Shown one piece after another: positions 37,588 through 45,645 of a stretch of DNA of 64,000 nucleotides. Where the stretch lies: contig NZ_JAQZAN010000003.1 in assembly GCF_028737255.1 (NCBI RefSeq), positions 124,001 through 188,000 of the forward strand, read 5' to 3'. The position numbers were made by a program, and so were the translations under genes. The notes under the pieces were generated by a model. That model worked only from the letters and a program-made list of their open reading frames with translations. It was not told the origin of the DNA and did not search any database. This DNA is from Actinomycetospora straminea (lineage in GTDB: Bacteria; Actinomycetota; Actinomycetes; Mycobacteriales; Pseudonocardiaceae). How positions within the stretch are numbered: position 1 is the stretch's first letter; the number at the start of each line of letters is the position of its first letter.

Positions 37588-37619
37588 CGCACGACCGATC
37601 ACGGGGGAGACTCGCGGTC

Positions 37620-38144
37620 ATGGACAAGACGAAGCTCGCCGAGACCCAGGGCCCGCTCAAGTCGCAGTACAAGGAGGACCCCGAGTCGGCGGTCGTCACG
37701 CTCAAGGCCGACGGCGACGTCGACGGCTCGGGCATCGCCTGCCGCGTGCAGACGTCCCAGGCGCTCGTCGAGGCCGGGCTGCACCCCGCGACCGGCGGCG
37801 ACGGCACCCAGCTCTGCTCCGGGGACATGCTGCTCGAGGCGCTCGTCGCCTGCGCCGGCGTCACCCTGCGCGCCGTGTCCACGTCGATGGGCGTCGAGAT
37901 CCGCGGCGGCAACGTGCACGCCGAGGGCGACCTCGACTTCCGCGGCACCCTGGGCGTCGCCAAGGACGCGCCGGTCGGGTTCCGCGAGGTCCGCCTGCGC
38001 TTCGACCTCGACACCGACGCCGACGCCGACACCCTCGCCACGCTGCACAAGCTCACCGAGCGCTACTGCGTCGTGTTCCAGACGCTGGCCAAGCCGCCGG
38101 AGCTCTCGGTCGAGATGACCCCGCGCCAGGCCGCCAGCGCCTGA
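37620..38144 (+). CDS. OsmC-family redox protein
   Basis: 174-aa OsmC/Ohr-fold protein. Conserved: DGTQLCSGDMLLEALVACAG with the first reactive Cys region and ERYCVVFQTLAKPPEL with the second. The family reduces organic hydroperoxides. ATG at 37620, GGGGGAG 8-10 nt upstream. It stands after the MFS gene and is closed by a strong hairpin. Possibly part of a peroxide-defence neighbourhood with the AhpD-like gene. Confidence 0.9.
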   Translation: MDKTKLAETQGPLKSQYKEDPESAVVTLKADGDVDGSGIACRVQTSQALVEAGLHPATGGDGTQLCSGDMLLEALVACAGVTLRAVSTSMGVEIRGGNVHAEGDLDFRGTLGVAKDAPVGFREVRLRFDLDTDADADTLATLHKLTERYCVVFQTLAKPPELSVEMTPRQAASA

Positions 38145-38160
38145 GGGACCGCCCCGGGAC

Positions 38161-38204
38161 GAACGAACGGCGCCGCTGCTTCGACGCAGCGGCGCCGTTC
38201 GTTC
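38161..38204. terminator. 19-bp perfect stem, bidirectional terminator
   Basis: GAACGAACGGCGCCGCTGC (38161-38179), a 6-nt loop TTCGAC, then the exact complement at 38186-38204. It lies between the convergent OsmC and flavohemoglobin genes and serves both. Confidence 0.9.
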
Positions 38205-38250
38205 CTCCACGAGGCGCGGCGTCCGGGCGATCGACGTCGCCCGGGACGGC

Positions 38251-39996
38251 TCAGTCCGTGTGGTACGGGTCGTAGTGGATGTTGAGGAACGGCGTCCCGG
38301 CGTCGAGCAGCGCGTTGACGGTCGCGCGCACCATGGGCGGCGAGCCGCTGACCGTGATCTCCCGGTCGGCCCAGGCGCCGTAGCGGGCGACGACCTCGCC
38401 CACCGTGCCGGTCTCCGCGCCGTGGGCGCGGCCGTCGTCCTCGACCACGGGCACGACCGACAGCCAGGGGTTCTCCTGGGCGCTGCGGCGCAGGGCCTCG
38501 ATGTCGTAGAGGTCGGCCCAGGTGCGCCCGCCGACGAACAGCGCGACCTTGCGGTCGGTGCCGTCGATGATGAGCTGCTCGATGATCGCGCGGGCCGGCG
38601 CGAGGCCGGTGCCGCCGGCGACCATGAGCAGGTCGGAGCGCGAGCGGGGGTCGAGCGTCATCTGGCCCATGGGCGGGCCGATGCGCCAGACGTCGCCGAC
38701 GCGGGCGTGCGACACGATCGCCCGGCTGACCCAGCCGCCCGGGACCGTGCGCACGTGGAACTCGAGCACGCAGTCGGGGCCCGGCGCGTTGGCCGGGGAC
38801 ATCGAGCGCCACATCCGCGGGCGCTGCGGTGTCTCGACACTGACGTACTGCCCGGCCTGGTAGGGCACCGGCTGGCTGGTCTGCACCCGGACCACGGCGA
38901 GGTCCTGGGAGATCCGCCGGTGCTCCATGACGCGGGCCATCCACACCGCGGGGCCGCGCTCGGCGTCGGCCGCCTCGCGCATGGCCTGGGCGACGATCCC
39001 GTACGCGCCGCTCCACGCCTCCTCGACCTCGCGGGTCCACAGCGACGGCCCGGCCGTCTCGCGCAGCGCGCCGAGCAGGGCCTCGCCGACCTTGTCGTAG
39101 TGCTCGCCGATGACCCCGAACTTGCGGTGGTCGCGGCCGAGCTGGCGCAGGAAGACCGACAGCTCGTCGGGGCGGTCGACCATCTGCACCACGTGGACCA
39201 GCGCGCGCAGCAGCCGCGTGCGCTGCAGCTCCATGGTGACCGGGAACAGCTCGCGCGTCTCGGGCGCGATCCGGAACAGCCAGCCGTAGAACAGCTGGGT
39301 CAGCTCGTCGGAGCGCGGCGCGACCGCGGCGAAGCTCGACCGGATCAACGACACCATGTCGTGCACGTCGTTCGACGCGGCGGCCTCGCGCGGCGCCGGC
39401 AGCCCGACGCCCTCGGGCGCCCAGCCCGACGAGGCGTTCGGGGCCGGCGCGGGCGGCGCGGGCGGCGCGGGCGGCGGCGCGGTGGGGATCGGCGGCATCG
39501 ACGACGGACCGTTGTGCCGGCCCCCGTCGTACCGGCCACCGTCGTAGGGGGCCGGCGGCGCGGCCGCCGGCGTGGACCCCGGATAGGAGCGCACGCCGGA
39601 CTGCCGACCGTACGAGCCGGGCGGGTAGGTCATCGAGCTCCCCTCGGACGCCGAGCGGTAGGGATCCGGGCGATCGGATCCGGGTGTGGACGGTCGGTAC
39701 GACGGGCCGTCACGGCGATCGTCGGCGATGTCGAAGACCGAGCTGTCGGTCTCGTCGGGACCGGCCGGGCGACCGGAGCCGAGGGGGCGGGAGAAGGGGC
39801 CGGAGGACGTCTCGTAGCCGTCGGGCTCGGACCGGCGGCCGTCGTGGGCCTCGGCGCCCCGCGGACCGCCCCGGTAGCCGTCCCGGGCCTCCATGCGGTG
39901 GTCGTCCCGGAGGTCACGGTCGCGGGCGCCCCCCGGCGCTGGTGACCGGCCGAGCGGTCCCCCCGCCAGGGATCGGTCGTCCCTCGCTGCGGTCAC
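38251..39996 (-). CDS. flavohemoglobin-like NO dioxygenase with long disordered N-terminus
   Basis: 581-aa protein. Residues 1-205 are Pro/Ser/Arg/Gly-rich and probably disordered (PIPTAPPPAPPAPPAPAPN near 170-188). A globin domain follows (~207-345) with VSLIRSSFAAVAPRSDELTQ and proximal His ~290 in LGRDHRKFGVIG. Next a ferredoxin-reductase module: FAD domain (~350-450, YQAGQYVSVETP, RMWRSMSPAN) and NAD domain (LLMVAGGTGLAPARAIIEQL, VSGSPPMVRATV). Such proteins convert NO and O2 to nitrate using NAD(P)H. GTG at 39996 has GAGGAG 10 nt upstream; a shorter form from ATG near 39633 is possible. A nitric oxide synthase gene lies 1.7 kb away. Confidence 0.9.
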   Translation of the reverse strand: MTAARDDRSLAGGPLGRSPAPGGARDRDLRDDHRMEARDGYRGGPRGAEAHDGRRSEPDGYETSSGPFSRPLGSGRPAGPDETDSSVFDIADDRRDGPSYRPSTPGSDRPDPYRSASEGSSMTYPPGSYGRQSGVRSYPGSTPAAAPPAPYDGGRYDGGRHNGPSSMPPIPTAPPPAPPAPPAPAPNASSGWAPEGVGLPAPREAAASNDVHDMVSLIRSSFAAVAPRSDELTQLFYGWLFRIAPETRELFPVTMELQRTRLLRALVHVVQMVDRPDELSVFLRQLGRDHRKFGVIGEHYDKVGEALLGALRETAGPSLWTREVEEAWSGAYGIVAQAMREAADAERGPAVWMARVMEHRRISQDLAVVRVQTSQPVPYQAGQYVSVETPQRPRMWRSMSPANAPGPDCVLEFHVRTVPGGWVSRAIVSHARVGDVWRIGPPMGQMTLDPRSRSDLLMVAGGTGLAPARAIIEQLIIDGTDRKVALFVGGRTWADLYDIEALRRSAQENPWLSVVPVVEDDGRAHGAETGTVGEVVARYGAWADREITVSGSPPMVRATVNALLDAGTPFLNIHYDPYHTD

Positions 39997-40288
39997 GTCT
40001 GGTCGACTCCTCGTCCCGGATGACTGATCTCCCCCGGCGTCGCGCCACCCTAGCGGCTGTCCTCGACCTGCGAACGCTACTCCCGGTCGCCTCCGGTACC
40101 GCTCCGTCGTGTCCCCGTGCGGTCAGCGTAGGGCCACGCCCGGTGAGCGGAGTCCGGCGACCCCCGGATCGGGTGACGCCGCCGATCGGCCGCGTCACCC
40201 GTCGTCGCGGGACGACCGCTCCTCGTCGTCGATCTCCGTGGTCCGCGGGGGCCGCGATCGTGTGTCGCCGGACGGGCGCCCGGCCGCG

Positions 40289-41182
40289 TCAGTTCGCGGT
40301 GGTGGATCCGCCGTCGAGGGGCGACGACGAGGTCGCGGACCCGTCGTCGACCTCGTCGAGGCCCCGGCTCCCGACGGCCGCGTCCTCCCGCGGGGCCGCG
40401 GCCTCGCCGCCGTCCGCGCGCGGGGTGGCCGAGGCCGTGGAGCGCGGGGTCGGGGTGGACGTGGTGGGGCGGTCGGGGGTGGTCGAGCGCGGGGTCGTGG
40501 CGCTCGGCCGGGTCCGCGCCGACGAGGTCGTCGCGCGCGGGGGTACGACCGGCTGCGGCGCGCGCCGGGCGTCGACGGCGACCGACGAGGGCTCGACGAC
40601 CCGCACGGAGACGTCGGGCTCGAGCGCCCCGACGACGCCGGTGTCGACCGTCGGGACGGTGGTGGTGCCGTCGGTCTCCGGGACCGGTGTCGGCTCGGCC
40701 GGCACGTCGGGGAGACCGGGGAGCGCGATCTGCGCCCCGGTCCGTTGGGCGTCGAGACCGAGGGCGATGCCCACCCCGCCGACCGCGACGGCGGCGAGCA
40801 CCGCGGCGGCCGCCGGCACCGACGACAGGCCGCGGCGCTCCCGGTGCCCGGTCCCGGGCGCGCGGGACAGGAGGCGCGCCATCTCGTCGGCGCGCGCCCG
40901 CATGTGCCGCGAGGGGCGGGGGCGGCGTCGGGCCGGGGGTTCCTCGGGGGCGCCGACGGCGTCGACGACGGCCGAGACGTCCGGGCGCCCGGGCGCGGCG
41001 ATGTCGGCGATCGCGGGGACCTCCGGCAGCGCGGGCGCCGTGCGGCCCGTCTCGGCCGCGCCGACCACGGGCAGCACCGTGGTGTCGCACTCGTCGGCGG
41101 GCAGGGGCGGGGGCAGGGGCAGGGGGCCCGCCGGGCCCGGCCCGTCCGGCTCGTGGCTCGCGGGCCCCGGGCCTCGCGTCAC
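40289..41182 (-). CDS. single-pass membrane protein with Thr/Ser-Pro-rich tail, unknown function
   Basis: 297-aa protein. An acidic, Pro-rich cytoplasmic part (~1-110) ends in a basic stretch ([21 protein letters not shown]). One transmembrane helix spans ~125-148 (VPAAAAVLAAVAVGGVGIAL). The external tail is rich in Thr, Pro, Ser and Asp, like a cell-wall-spanning stalk. GTG at 41182 is chosen because GGGAGG lies 6 nt upstream. No domain recognised. The architecture resembles anti-sigma-like or stalk proteins, but there is no sigma factor next to it. Lies between flavohemoglobin and NO synthase genes. Confidence 0.7.
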   Translation of the reverse strand: MTRGPGPASHEPDGPGPAGPLPLPPPLPADECDTTVLPVVGAAETGRTAPALPEVPAIADIAAPGRPDVSAVVDAVGAPEEPPARRRPRPSRHMRARADEMARLLSRAPGTGHRERRGLSSVPAAAAVLAAVAVGGVGIALGLDAQRTGAQIALPGLPDVPAEPTPVPETDGTTTVPTVDTGVVGALEPDVSVRVVEPSSVAVDARRAPQPVVPPRATTSSARTRPSATTPRSTTPDRPTTSTPTPRSTASATPRADGGEAAAPREDAAVGSRGLDEVDDGSATSSSPLDGGSTTAN

Positions 41183-41661
41183 GGTGCACCTCCCGACCCC
41201 GCGGTGCGCGCCGTCCCCGACGACGTGACGCGCTGTGTACGAGGTCATCACACGTTGTCGACGGGGCAGCGTGCCAGACGTGATCGACCGGTGACGAACG
41301 ACCCGCTCCCGGAGGCCGTGTCCCGGATGGTCCGGGGAGGGACGGTGTGTGCTCAGGGTGCGCGCAGCACCCACTACAGTGGGCCCGCGTGGAGCCGTCA
41401 CGGGACGCCGGCACGTCGGCGACGCCGCGCCGGGCACACCGCGTGGCGCCGGGGATGTCCGCCGACCCGATCGTGGAAACGCCGCCTGACGCTCTTCGAG
41501 AACCGCTCACCGTCGGCCAGTGGGGCGCGATTGCGCCGAACAGACGTTCACGATTCCAACGTCCGCCGGGTGATTGATCCGAACAGCGAGATCCGCTTCC
41601 GGGCACGGGGCGGCACAGTGGACGGCGGCCGCGCGGGGACGGCTCGAGACACGGAGGTGGC
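41183..41661. other. 479-bp intergenic region upstream of the NO synthase gene
   Basis: Divergent promoter region for the membrane protein (minus) and NO synthase (plus). I see no supported gene. A CACTACAGT segment near 41370 and the AT-richer stretch 41560-41590 are the best promoter candidates for the NO synthase; GGAGG at 41652 is its ribosome-binding site. Confidence 0.4.
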
Positions 41662-43056
41662 ATGACGCGCGGCGTGGCGATCGAGGCCGTCGGCAGCGGG
41701 GACCACACCACGGTCCCCACCCCGCACCCGCGACCCCGTCCACGGCCCCGTGTGCCGTCGGTCGTCGGCACGGGCGCGCCCGTGTCCGCGGTGCCCCCGG
41801 AGGTGCCGTCGCCGGAGGTGCCCGAGGCGCCCGCCGGGGCGGAGGATCTCGTCGAGGCGCCCGTGGCCGTCGCGGCCCCCGACGTCGTCGAGGCGCCGGC
41901 GGCCGACCCGGCCCCCGAGCAGCCGGTCCGCGGCCGCACCGTCGACCCCGCCGAGGCCGAGGAGTTCCTCCGGCTCTTCCACGCCGAGAACCCGGCCGAG
42001 GGCCCCGTCGAGCCGCGGGTCGCCGCGGTGCGCGACGAGATCGCCCGCACCGGCACCTACGTCCACACCACCGCGGAGCTCGAGTTCGGCGCCCGCGTGG
42101 CCTGGCGCAGCTCCGCGCGCTGCATCGGGCGCCTCTACTGGCGCAGCCTGCACCTGCGCGACCGCCGCCACGTCACCGCGCCCGACGAGGTCGCCGCCGA
42201 GTGCGTCGGGCACCTGCACGAGGCCACCCGCCGCGGGCGCATCCGCTCCACGATCACCGTGTTCGCCCCCGACGGGCCGTCGGGCCCGGGGCCGCGCATC
42301 TGGAACGAGCAGCTCGTCCGCTACGCCGGCTACCGCGCCGGCGGGCGGGTGCTCGGTGACCCGCGCTACGTCGGGTTCACCGACAACGCCCGCGCGCTGG
42401 GGTGGATGCCGCCGAGCCCGATGGGCCGCTTCGACGTCCTGCCGCTCGTGGTCAGCGGCGGCGGCGAGCACGTGGCCGCGGGCCCGCAGGTCCACGAGGT
42501 CCCGGCGGACGCGGTGCTCGAGGTGCCGCTGAGCCACCCCGACTTCGGCTGGTTCGGCGACCTGGATCTGCGCTGGCACGCCCTGCCGGTGATCAGCAAC
42601 ATGCGCCTGGACATCGGCGGCATCTCCTACCCGGCCGCCCCGTTCAACGGCTGGTACATGGCCACCGAGATCGCGGCCCGGAACTTCGCCGACGCCGACC
42701 GCTACGACCTGCTCCCCGACGTGGCCGAGGCGATGGGCCTCGACACCTCCAGCGAGCGCACCCTGTGGCGCGACCGCGCGGCCGTCGAGCTCACCGCCGC
42801 GGTCCAGCACTCCTTCGACGAGGCCGGCGTCTCCCTCGCCGACCACCACGGCGAGTCCCAGCGCTTCCTGCGCTTCGTCGAGAAGGAGGAGGCCGCGGGG
42901 CGCACGTGCCCGGTGGACTGGAGCTGGATCGTCCCGCCGATCTCCGGTGGCCTCACGCCGGTGTTCCACCGGTACTACGACGAGCCCACCGACACCGGCC
43001 CGATGTTCCGCCTCGACGAGCAGGCCAAGGCGCGCGGACGCGGCTGCCCGGTGTAG
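41662..43056 (+). CDS. nos: bacterial nitric oxide synthase oxygenase
   Basis: 464-aa heme enzyme making NO and citrulline from arginine. The first ~95 residues are a Pro/Val/Glu-rich extension (PTPHPRPRPRPRVPSVV) absent from Bacillus enzymes. The oxygenase core begins AEEFLRLFHAENP. Heme-thiolate Cys154 is in ARVAWRSSARCIGRLYWR. The substrate/heme face shows FDVLPLVVSGGGEH, PFNGWYMATEIAARNF (arginine-binding Glu), DHHGESQRFLRFVEKEE and the pterin-side end CPVDWSWIVPPISGGLTPVF. No reductase domain, so it must borrow electrons. ATG has GGAGG 5 nt upstream. Closed by a hairpin at 43072. A NO-consuming flavohemoglobin lies 1.7 kb upstream on the other strand. Confidence 0.95.
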   Translation: MTRGVAIEAVGSGDHTTVPTPHPRPRPRPRVPSVVGTGAPVSAVPPEVPSPEVPEAPAGAEDLVEAPVAVAAPDVVEAPAADPAPEQPVRGRTVDPAEAEEFLRLFHAENPAEGPVEPRVAAVRDEIARTGTYVHTTAELEFGARVAWRSSARCIGRLYWRSLHLRDRRHVTAPDEVAAECVGHLHEATRRGRIRSTITVFAPDGPSGPGPRIWNEQLVRYAGYRAGGRVLGDPRYVGFTDNARALGWMPPSPMGRFDVLPLVVSGGGEHVAAGPQVHEVPADAVLEVPLSHPDFGWFGDLDLRWHALPVISNMRLDIGGISYPAAPFNGWYMATEIAARNFADADRYDLLPDVAEAMGLDTSSERTLWRDRAAVELTAAVQHSFDEAGVSLADHHGESQRFLRFVEKEEAAGRTCPVDWSWIVPPISGGLTPVFHRYYDEPTDTGPMFRLDEQAKARGRGCPV

Positions 43057-43071
43057 GTGCGCTCCGCGCTC

Positions 43072-43111
43072 GTGAGCAGAAAGAGGTGCTGGAGCACGTC
43101 TTTCTGCTCAC
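43072..43111. terminator. bidirectional hairpin terminator
   Basis: GTGAGCAGAAAGA (43072-43084) pairs with TCTTTCTGCTCAC (43099-43111), with an inner GTGCT/AGCAC stem. It lies between the convergent NO synthase and methyltransferase genes. Confidence 0.85.
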
Positions 43112-43118
43112 CTGGGCG

Positions 43119-44054
43119 TCAGCCCACCTCGATCACGAGCCAGCCGCCGTGGTCGTCGGCGACGGTGAACGGGCGCCCGGAGCGCTCGCCGAGCGCGTGC
43201 AGGGCGGCGTGGTCGAAGGTCCGGAGGTGGCCGTACACGGGCTCCGGCTCGTCCTCGTAGGGCACGGCGACCACGACGCGGCGACGCGCGACGCGCAGCG
43301 CCTCGTCGAGCACGCCGGCGGTCTCGCGCGGCGGCAGGTGCTCGAGCAGGTGGACCGCGGTGACGGTGTCGACGGCGCGGTCGGCGACGGGCAGGGTCCG
43401 GGCGTCGGCGACGACGGGACGCACGGCCTCGCCGCGGCGCCGGGCGACGGCGCCGAGCAGCCCCATGGTGCCCGGGGTGTGGTCGCTGGCGACGACGTCG
43501 AACCCCTCCTGCGCCAGGCGCAGCGGCAGGAAGCCGAAGCACGAGCCGACGTCGAGCACCGTGCGGCCGCGGATCTCGACGAGCGCCCGCTCGTGCACCG
43601 GCGCGAAGGCCGCCAGCGACGACTCGGGCGCGACGTCGGACGCCACCTCGTGTCCCGGCGCGCGCAGCACCGCGAGGCTGTTGGCGTAGAACGTCGACCA
43701 GGCCGTCAGCGGGTCGCTGATGGTCGAGCGGACGATGCCGGTGAAGATCCGCTCGAAGTCGCCGGCCGACGCGACGAGCCCTCCCAGCTCGACCGCGATC
43801 AGCCCGGCGATGTCGTCGTCGAGCTCGTCGGGCCGCAGCCGGTGCAGCACGAGCAGCCGCTCGCCCTGCCGGTGCACCTCGAAGTGCTCGGTGACCCGTT
43901 CCGGCGGCCGCGCCGCGACGAGGCGGACCGGCACCGCGCCCCGGTCGACGTGGCACACGACGACCCGCTCGTCCTCCCAGCGGCCCGGGTGGGACGGGGC
44001 GAGGGGGTCGATCCGGACGACCCCCGTGGCGGGCGCGTCCGCCAGCCCGGTCAT
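43119..44054 (-). CDS. class I methyltransferase, candidate mycofactocin oligosaccharide methyltransferase (MftM-like)
   Basis: 311-aa protein. The N-terminal ~90 residues (FEVHRQGERLLVLHRLRPDE, DDDIAGLIAVELGGLVAS) precede SAM motif I VLDVGSCFGFLPLRLAQEG (~165-183), then VVASDHTPGTMGLLGAVARR and motif III AVDTVTAVHLLEHLPPRET. This extended N-terminus plus a VLDVGSCFGFLP motif is what I recall of actinobacterial MftM proteins (the Rv3030 type), which methylate the glucose chain of mycofactocin. The identification is tentative. Its stop overlaps the VWA gene start region by 4 nt, so it is the last gene of the methanol dehydrogenase-moxR-VWA transcription unit, which supports a mycofactocin link. 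Confidence 0.65.
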   Translation of the reverse strand: MTGLADAPATGVVRIDPLAPSHPGRWEDERVVVCHVDRGAVPVRLVAARPPERVTEHFEVHRQGERLLVLHRLRPDELDDDIAGLIAVELGGLVASAGDFERIFTGIVRSTISDPLTAWSTFYANSLAVLRAPGHEVASDVAPESSLAAFAPVHERALVEIRGRTVLDVGSCFGFLPLRLAQEGFDVVASDHTPGTMGLLGAVARRRGEAVRPVVADARTLPVADRAVDTVTAVHLLEHLPPRETAGVLDEALRVARRRVVVAVPYEDEPEPVYGHLRTFDHAALHALGERSGRPFTVADDHGGWLVIEVG

Positions 44055-45595
44055 CTGCCGATCATCTCGGCCGCCATGTCGTGGCTGACCTCGGAGAGCC
44101 CGGTGAGGTCGCGGACGACGCGGATGCGGTCGACGAACTCGGCGTAGCGCGGCAGGTCGCAGGCGCCCAGGCCCCAGGAGTAGCGGGGCTCCGGGGTCAG
44201 CCAGATCGTCTCCCGCGCGCGCCGGGTGATCTCGGCGAACGCCTCCATGTTCGCGTCGTTGCCGTTGCCCCGGCCGTCGCCCAGCACGATCACCGTGGAG
44301 CGCCGGTTCACCGCCGACCCGTGGTCGGAGAGGAACGTGCCGAACGCCGTGCCGTAGTCGGAGTTGGCGTCGACGTCGAGGAGGTCGCCGCCGAAGATCA
44401 GGCCGAGGGCGTCCTCGACGGTGTGGTCGGCGAACAGGTCGGTGACCTCCAGGAGGTCGGCGACGAACGCGAACGAGCGCACCTGGCCGAACATGTCCTG
44501 CAGGCCGTGCACCAGGTGCAGGGTGAAGCGCGCGGTGGCCCGCACCGACAGCGACACGTCGGCGAGGATCACCAGCCGCGGCTTGTCCTCGGTGCGCGAG
44601 ACGGTCACCGGGCGGAAGGGCACGCCGTCGAAGCGCATGTTGCGGCGCATCGTGCGCCCGGGGTCGATCCGCCCGCGGGGGGACTCGCGGCGCTTGTGGG
44701 TCAGCGCGCCGTGCAGGGTCTTCGCGAGCCGGCGCAGGGAGTCCTCGAGCTGCTGGCGCTCGTGCTCCTCGGCGCGGTCGACCTCGGCTCGGTGCGCCTC
44801 CTCGTCGACGTGCCCGCCGTCGACGATCCGCTGCTCGATCTCCAGCAGCCGCTCGAGGTGGCGCTTGATGGCCTCGGGGAGGTTCTCGAGCATCCCGGCG
44901 AGCCGGCGTCGCAGCGCCATCGCGTCGGTCTCGTCGCCCTCGTCGGAGATGCCGTCCTCGACGCCCTGCAGCCAGCCGAGCAGGGCCTCCTGCTGGGCGA
45001 CGTTGAGGTCGGCGTCGACCTTGGTGCCGGACTCGGTGGCGATGTCGCCGGGCAGGCCGCCGCCGTGCAGGCGGTCGGTCTCGATCTGCACCTTCTCGGT
45101 GGTGCCGGTCTGGTCGGTGGCGCCGTCCTTGGAGAAGACGATCTCGTCGGTCATCGCCGCGAGGTCGAGCTTGTTGGCCTCCTGGTGCAGGTTGTACTGC
45201 TGGGCCATGTCCTCGGGGTCGAAGAACTCCTTGATGTCCACCGGCTTGCCGTGGTCGTGACCCTGCTGCGGGGTCTCGCCGGGCTCCTCGGAGAGCGTGA
45301 AGTCCTCGAGCGTGCCGTCGTCGGACAGGTCCTCGTGGCCGTGCCCGTGGCCGTGCCCCCGCTCCTCGGCGCCGATGCGGACGAGGGCGAAGAACGCGTC
45401 GAAGATCTCGTCGAAGGTCGCCTCGTCCCGGATGTCCTTGACCAGCGCGACCCGCAGGGCGGCCCGCAGCGTCTCGCGGTCGGCGAGCACGCCGGGCTCG
45501 CGCGCGCAGCGCATGGCGTCGAGGACCTCCGAGGTGGAGATCCGGACCTGCCGGATGCGGAGCAGCCGGACGAAGCGGTGGATGCTGGCCTCCAC
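44051..45595 (-). CDS. VWA-domain protein with His-Gly repeat, partner of the MoxR ATPase
   Basis: 514-aa protein. N-terminal ~75 residues form a CoxE-like helical domain (VRLLRIRQVRISTSEVLDAM). A short GHGHGHGH tract (~residues 80-88) is followed by an acidic region with HDHGK. A long coiled-coil (~250-300) precedes the VWA domain, with the MIDAS variant VILADVSLSVRATARFTL, Thr at DYGTAFGTFL and VIVLGDGRGNGND. GTG at 45595 has GAGGAGG 5 nt upstream. Order on the strand is methanol dehydrogenase, MoxR, this gene, methyltransferase. MoxR-VWA pairs mature or reactivate metalloenzymes; methanol dehydrogenase is the evident client. Confidence 0.88.
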   Translation of the reverse strand: MEASIHRFVRLLRIRQVRISTSEVLDAMRCAREPGVLADRETLRAALRVALVKDIRDEATFDEIFDAFFALVRIGAEERGHGHGHGHEDLSDDGTLEDFTLSEEPGETPQQGHDHGKPVDIKEFFDPEDMAQQYNLHQEANKLDLAAMTDEIVFSKDGATDQTGTTEKVQIETDRLHGGGLPGDIATESGTKVDADLNVAQQEALLGWLQGVEDGISDEGDETDAMALRRRLAGMLENLPEAIKRHLERLLEIEQRIVDGGHVDEEAHRAEVDRAEEHERQQLEDSLRRLAKTLHGALTHKRRESPRGRIDPGRTMRRNMRFDGVPFRPVTVSRTEDKPRLVILADVSLSVRATARFTLHLVHGLQDMFGQVRSFAFVADLLEVTDLFADHTVEDALGLIFGGDLLDVDANSDYGTAFGTFLSDHGSAVNRRSTVIVLGDGRGNGNDANMEAFAEITRRARETIWLTPEPRYSWGLGACDLPRYAEFVDRIRVVRDLTGLSEVSHDMAAEMIGR

Positions 45596-45645
45596 GCAGG
45601 CCTCCTCTCGGGCGGGCTCTCGGGTGGGCTGAGCCAGGGGCTGAG

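Noticed and set aside
37601-37609. ACGGGGGAG upstream of OsmC as another copy of the cbb element
   Set aside because: It is the ribosome-binding region of OsmC and has no -10 box at 49-50 nt in the matching orientation.
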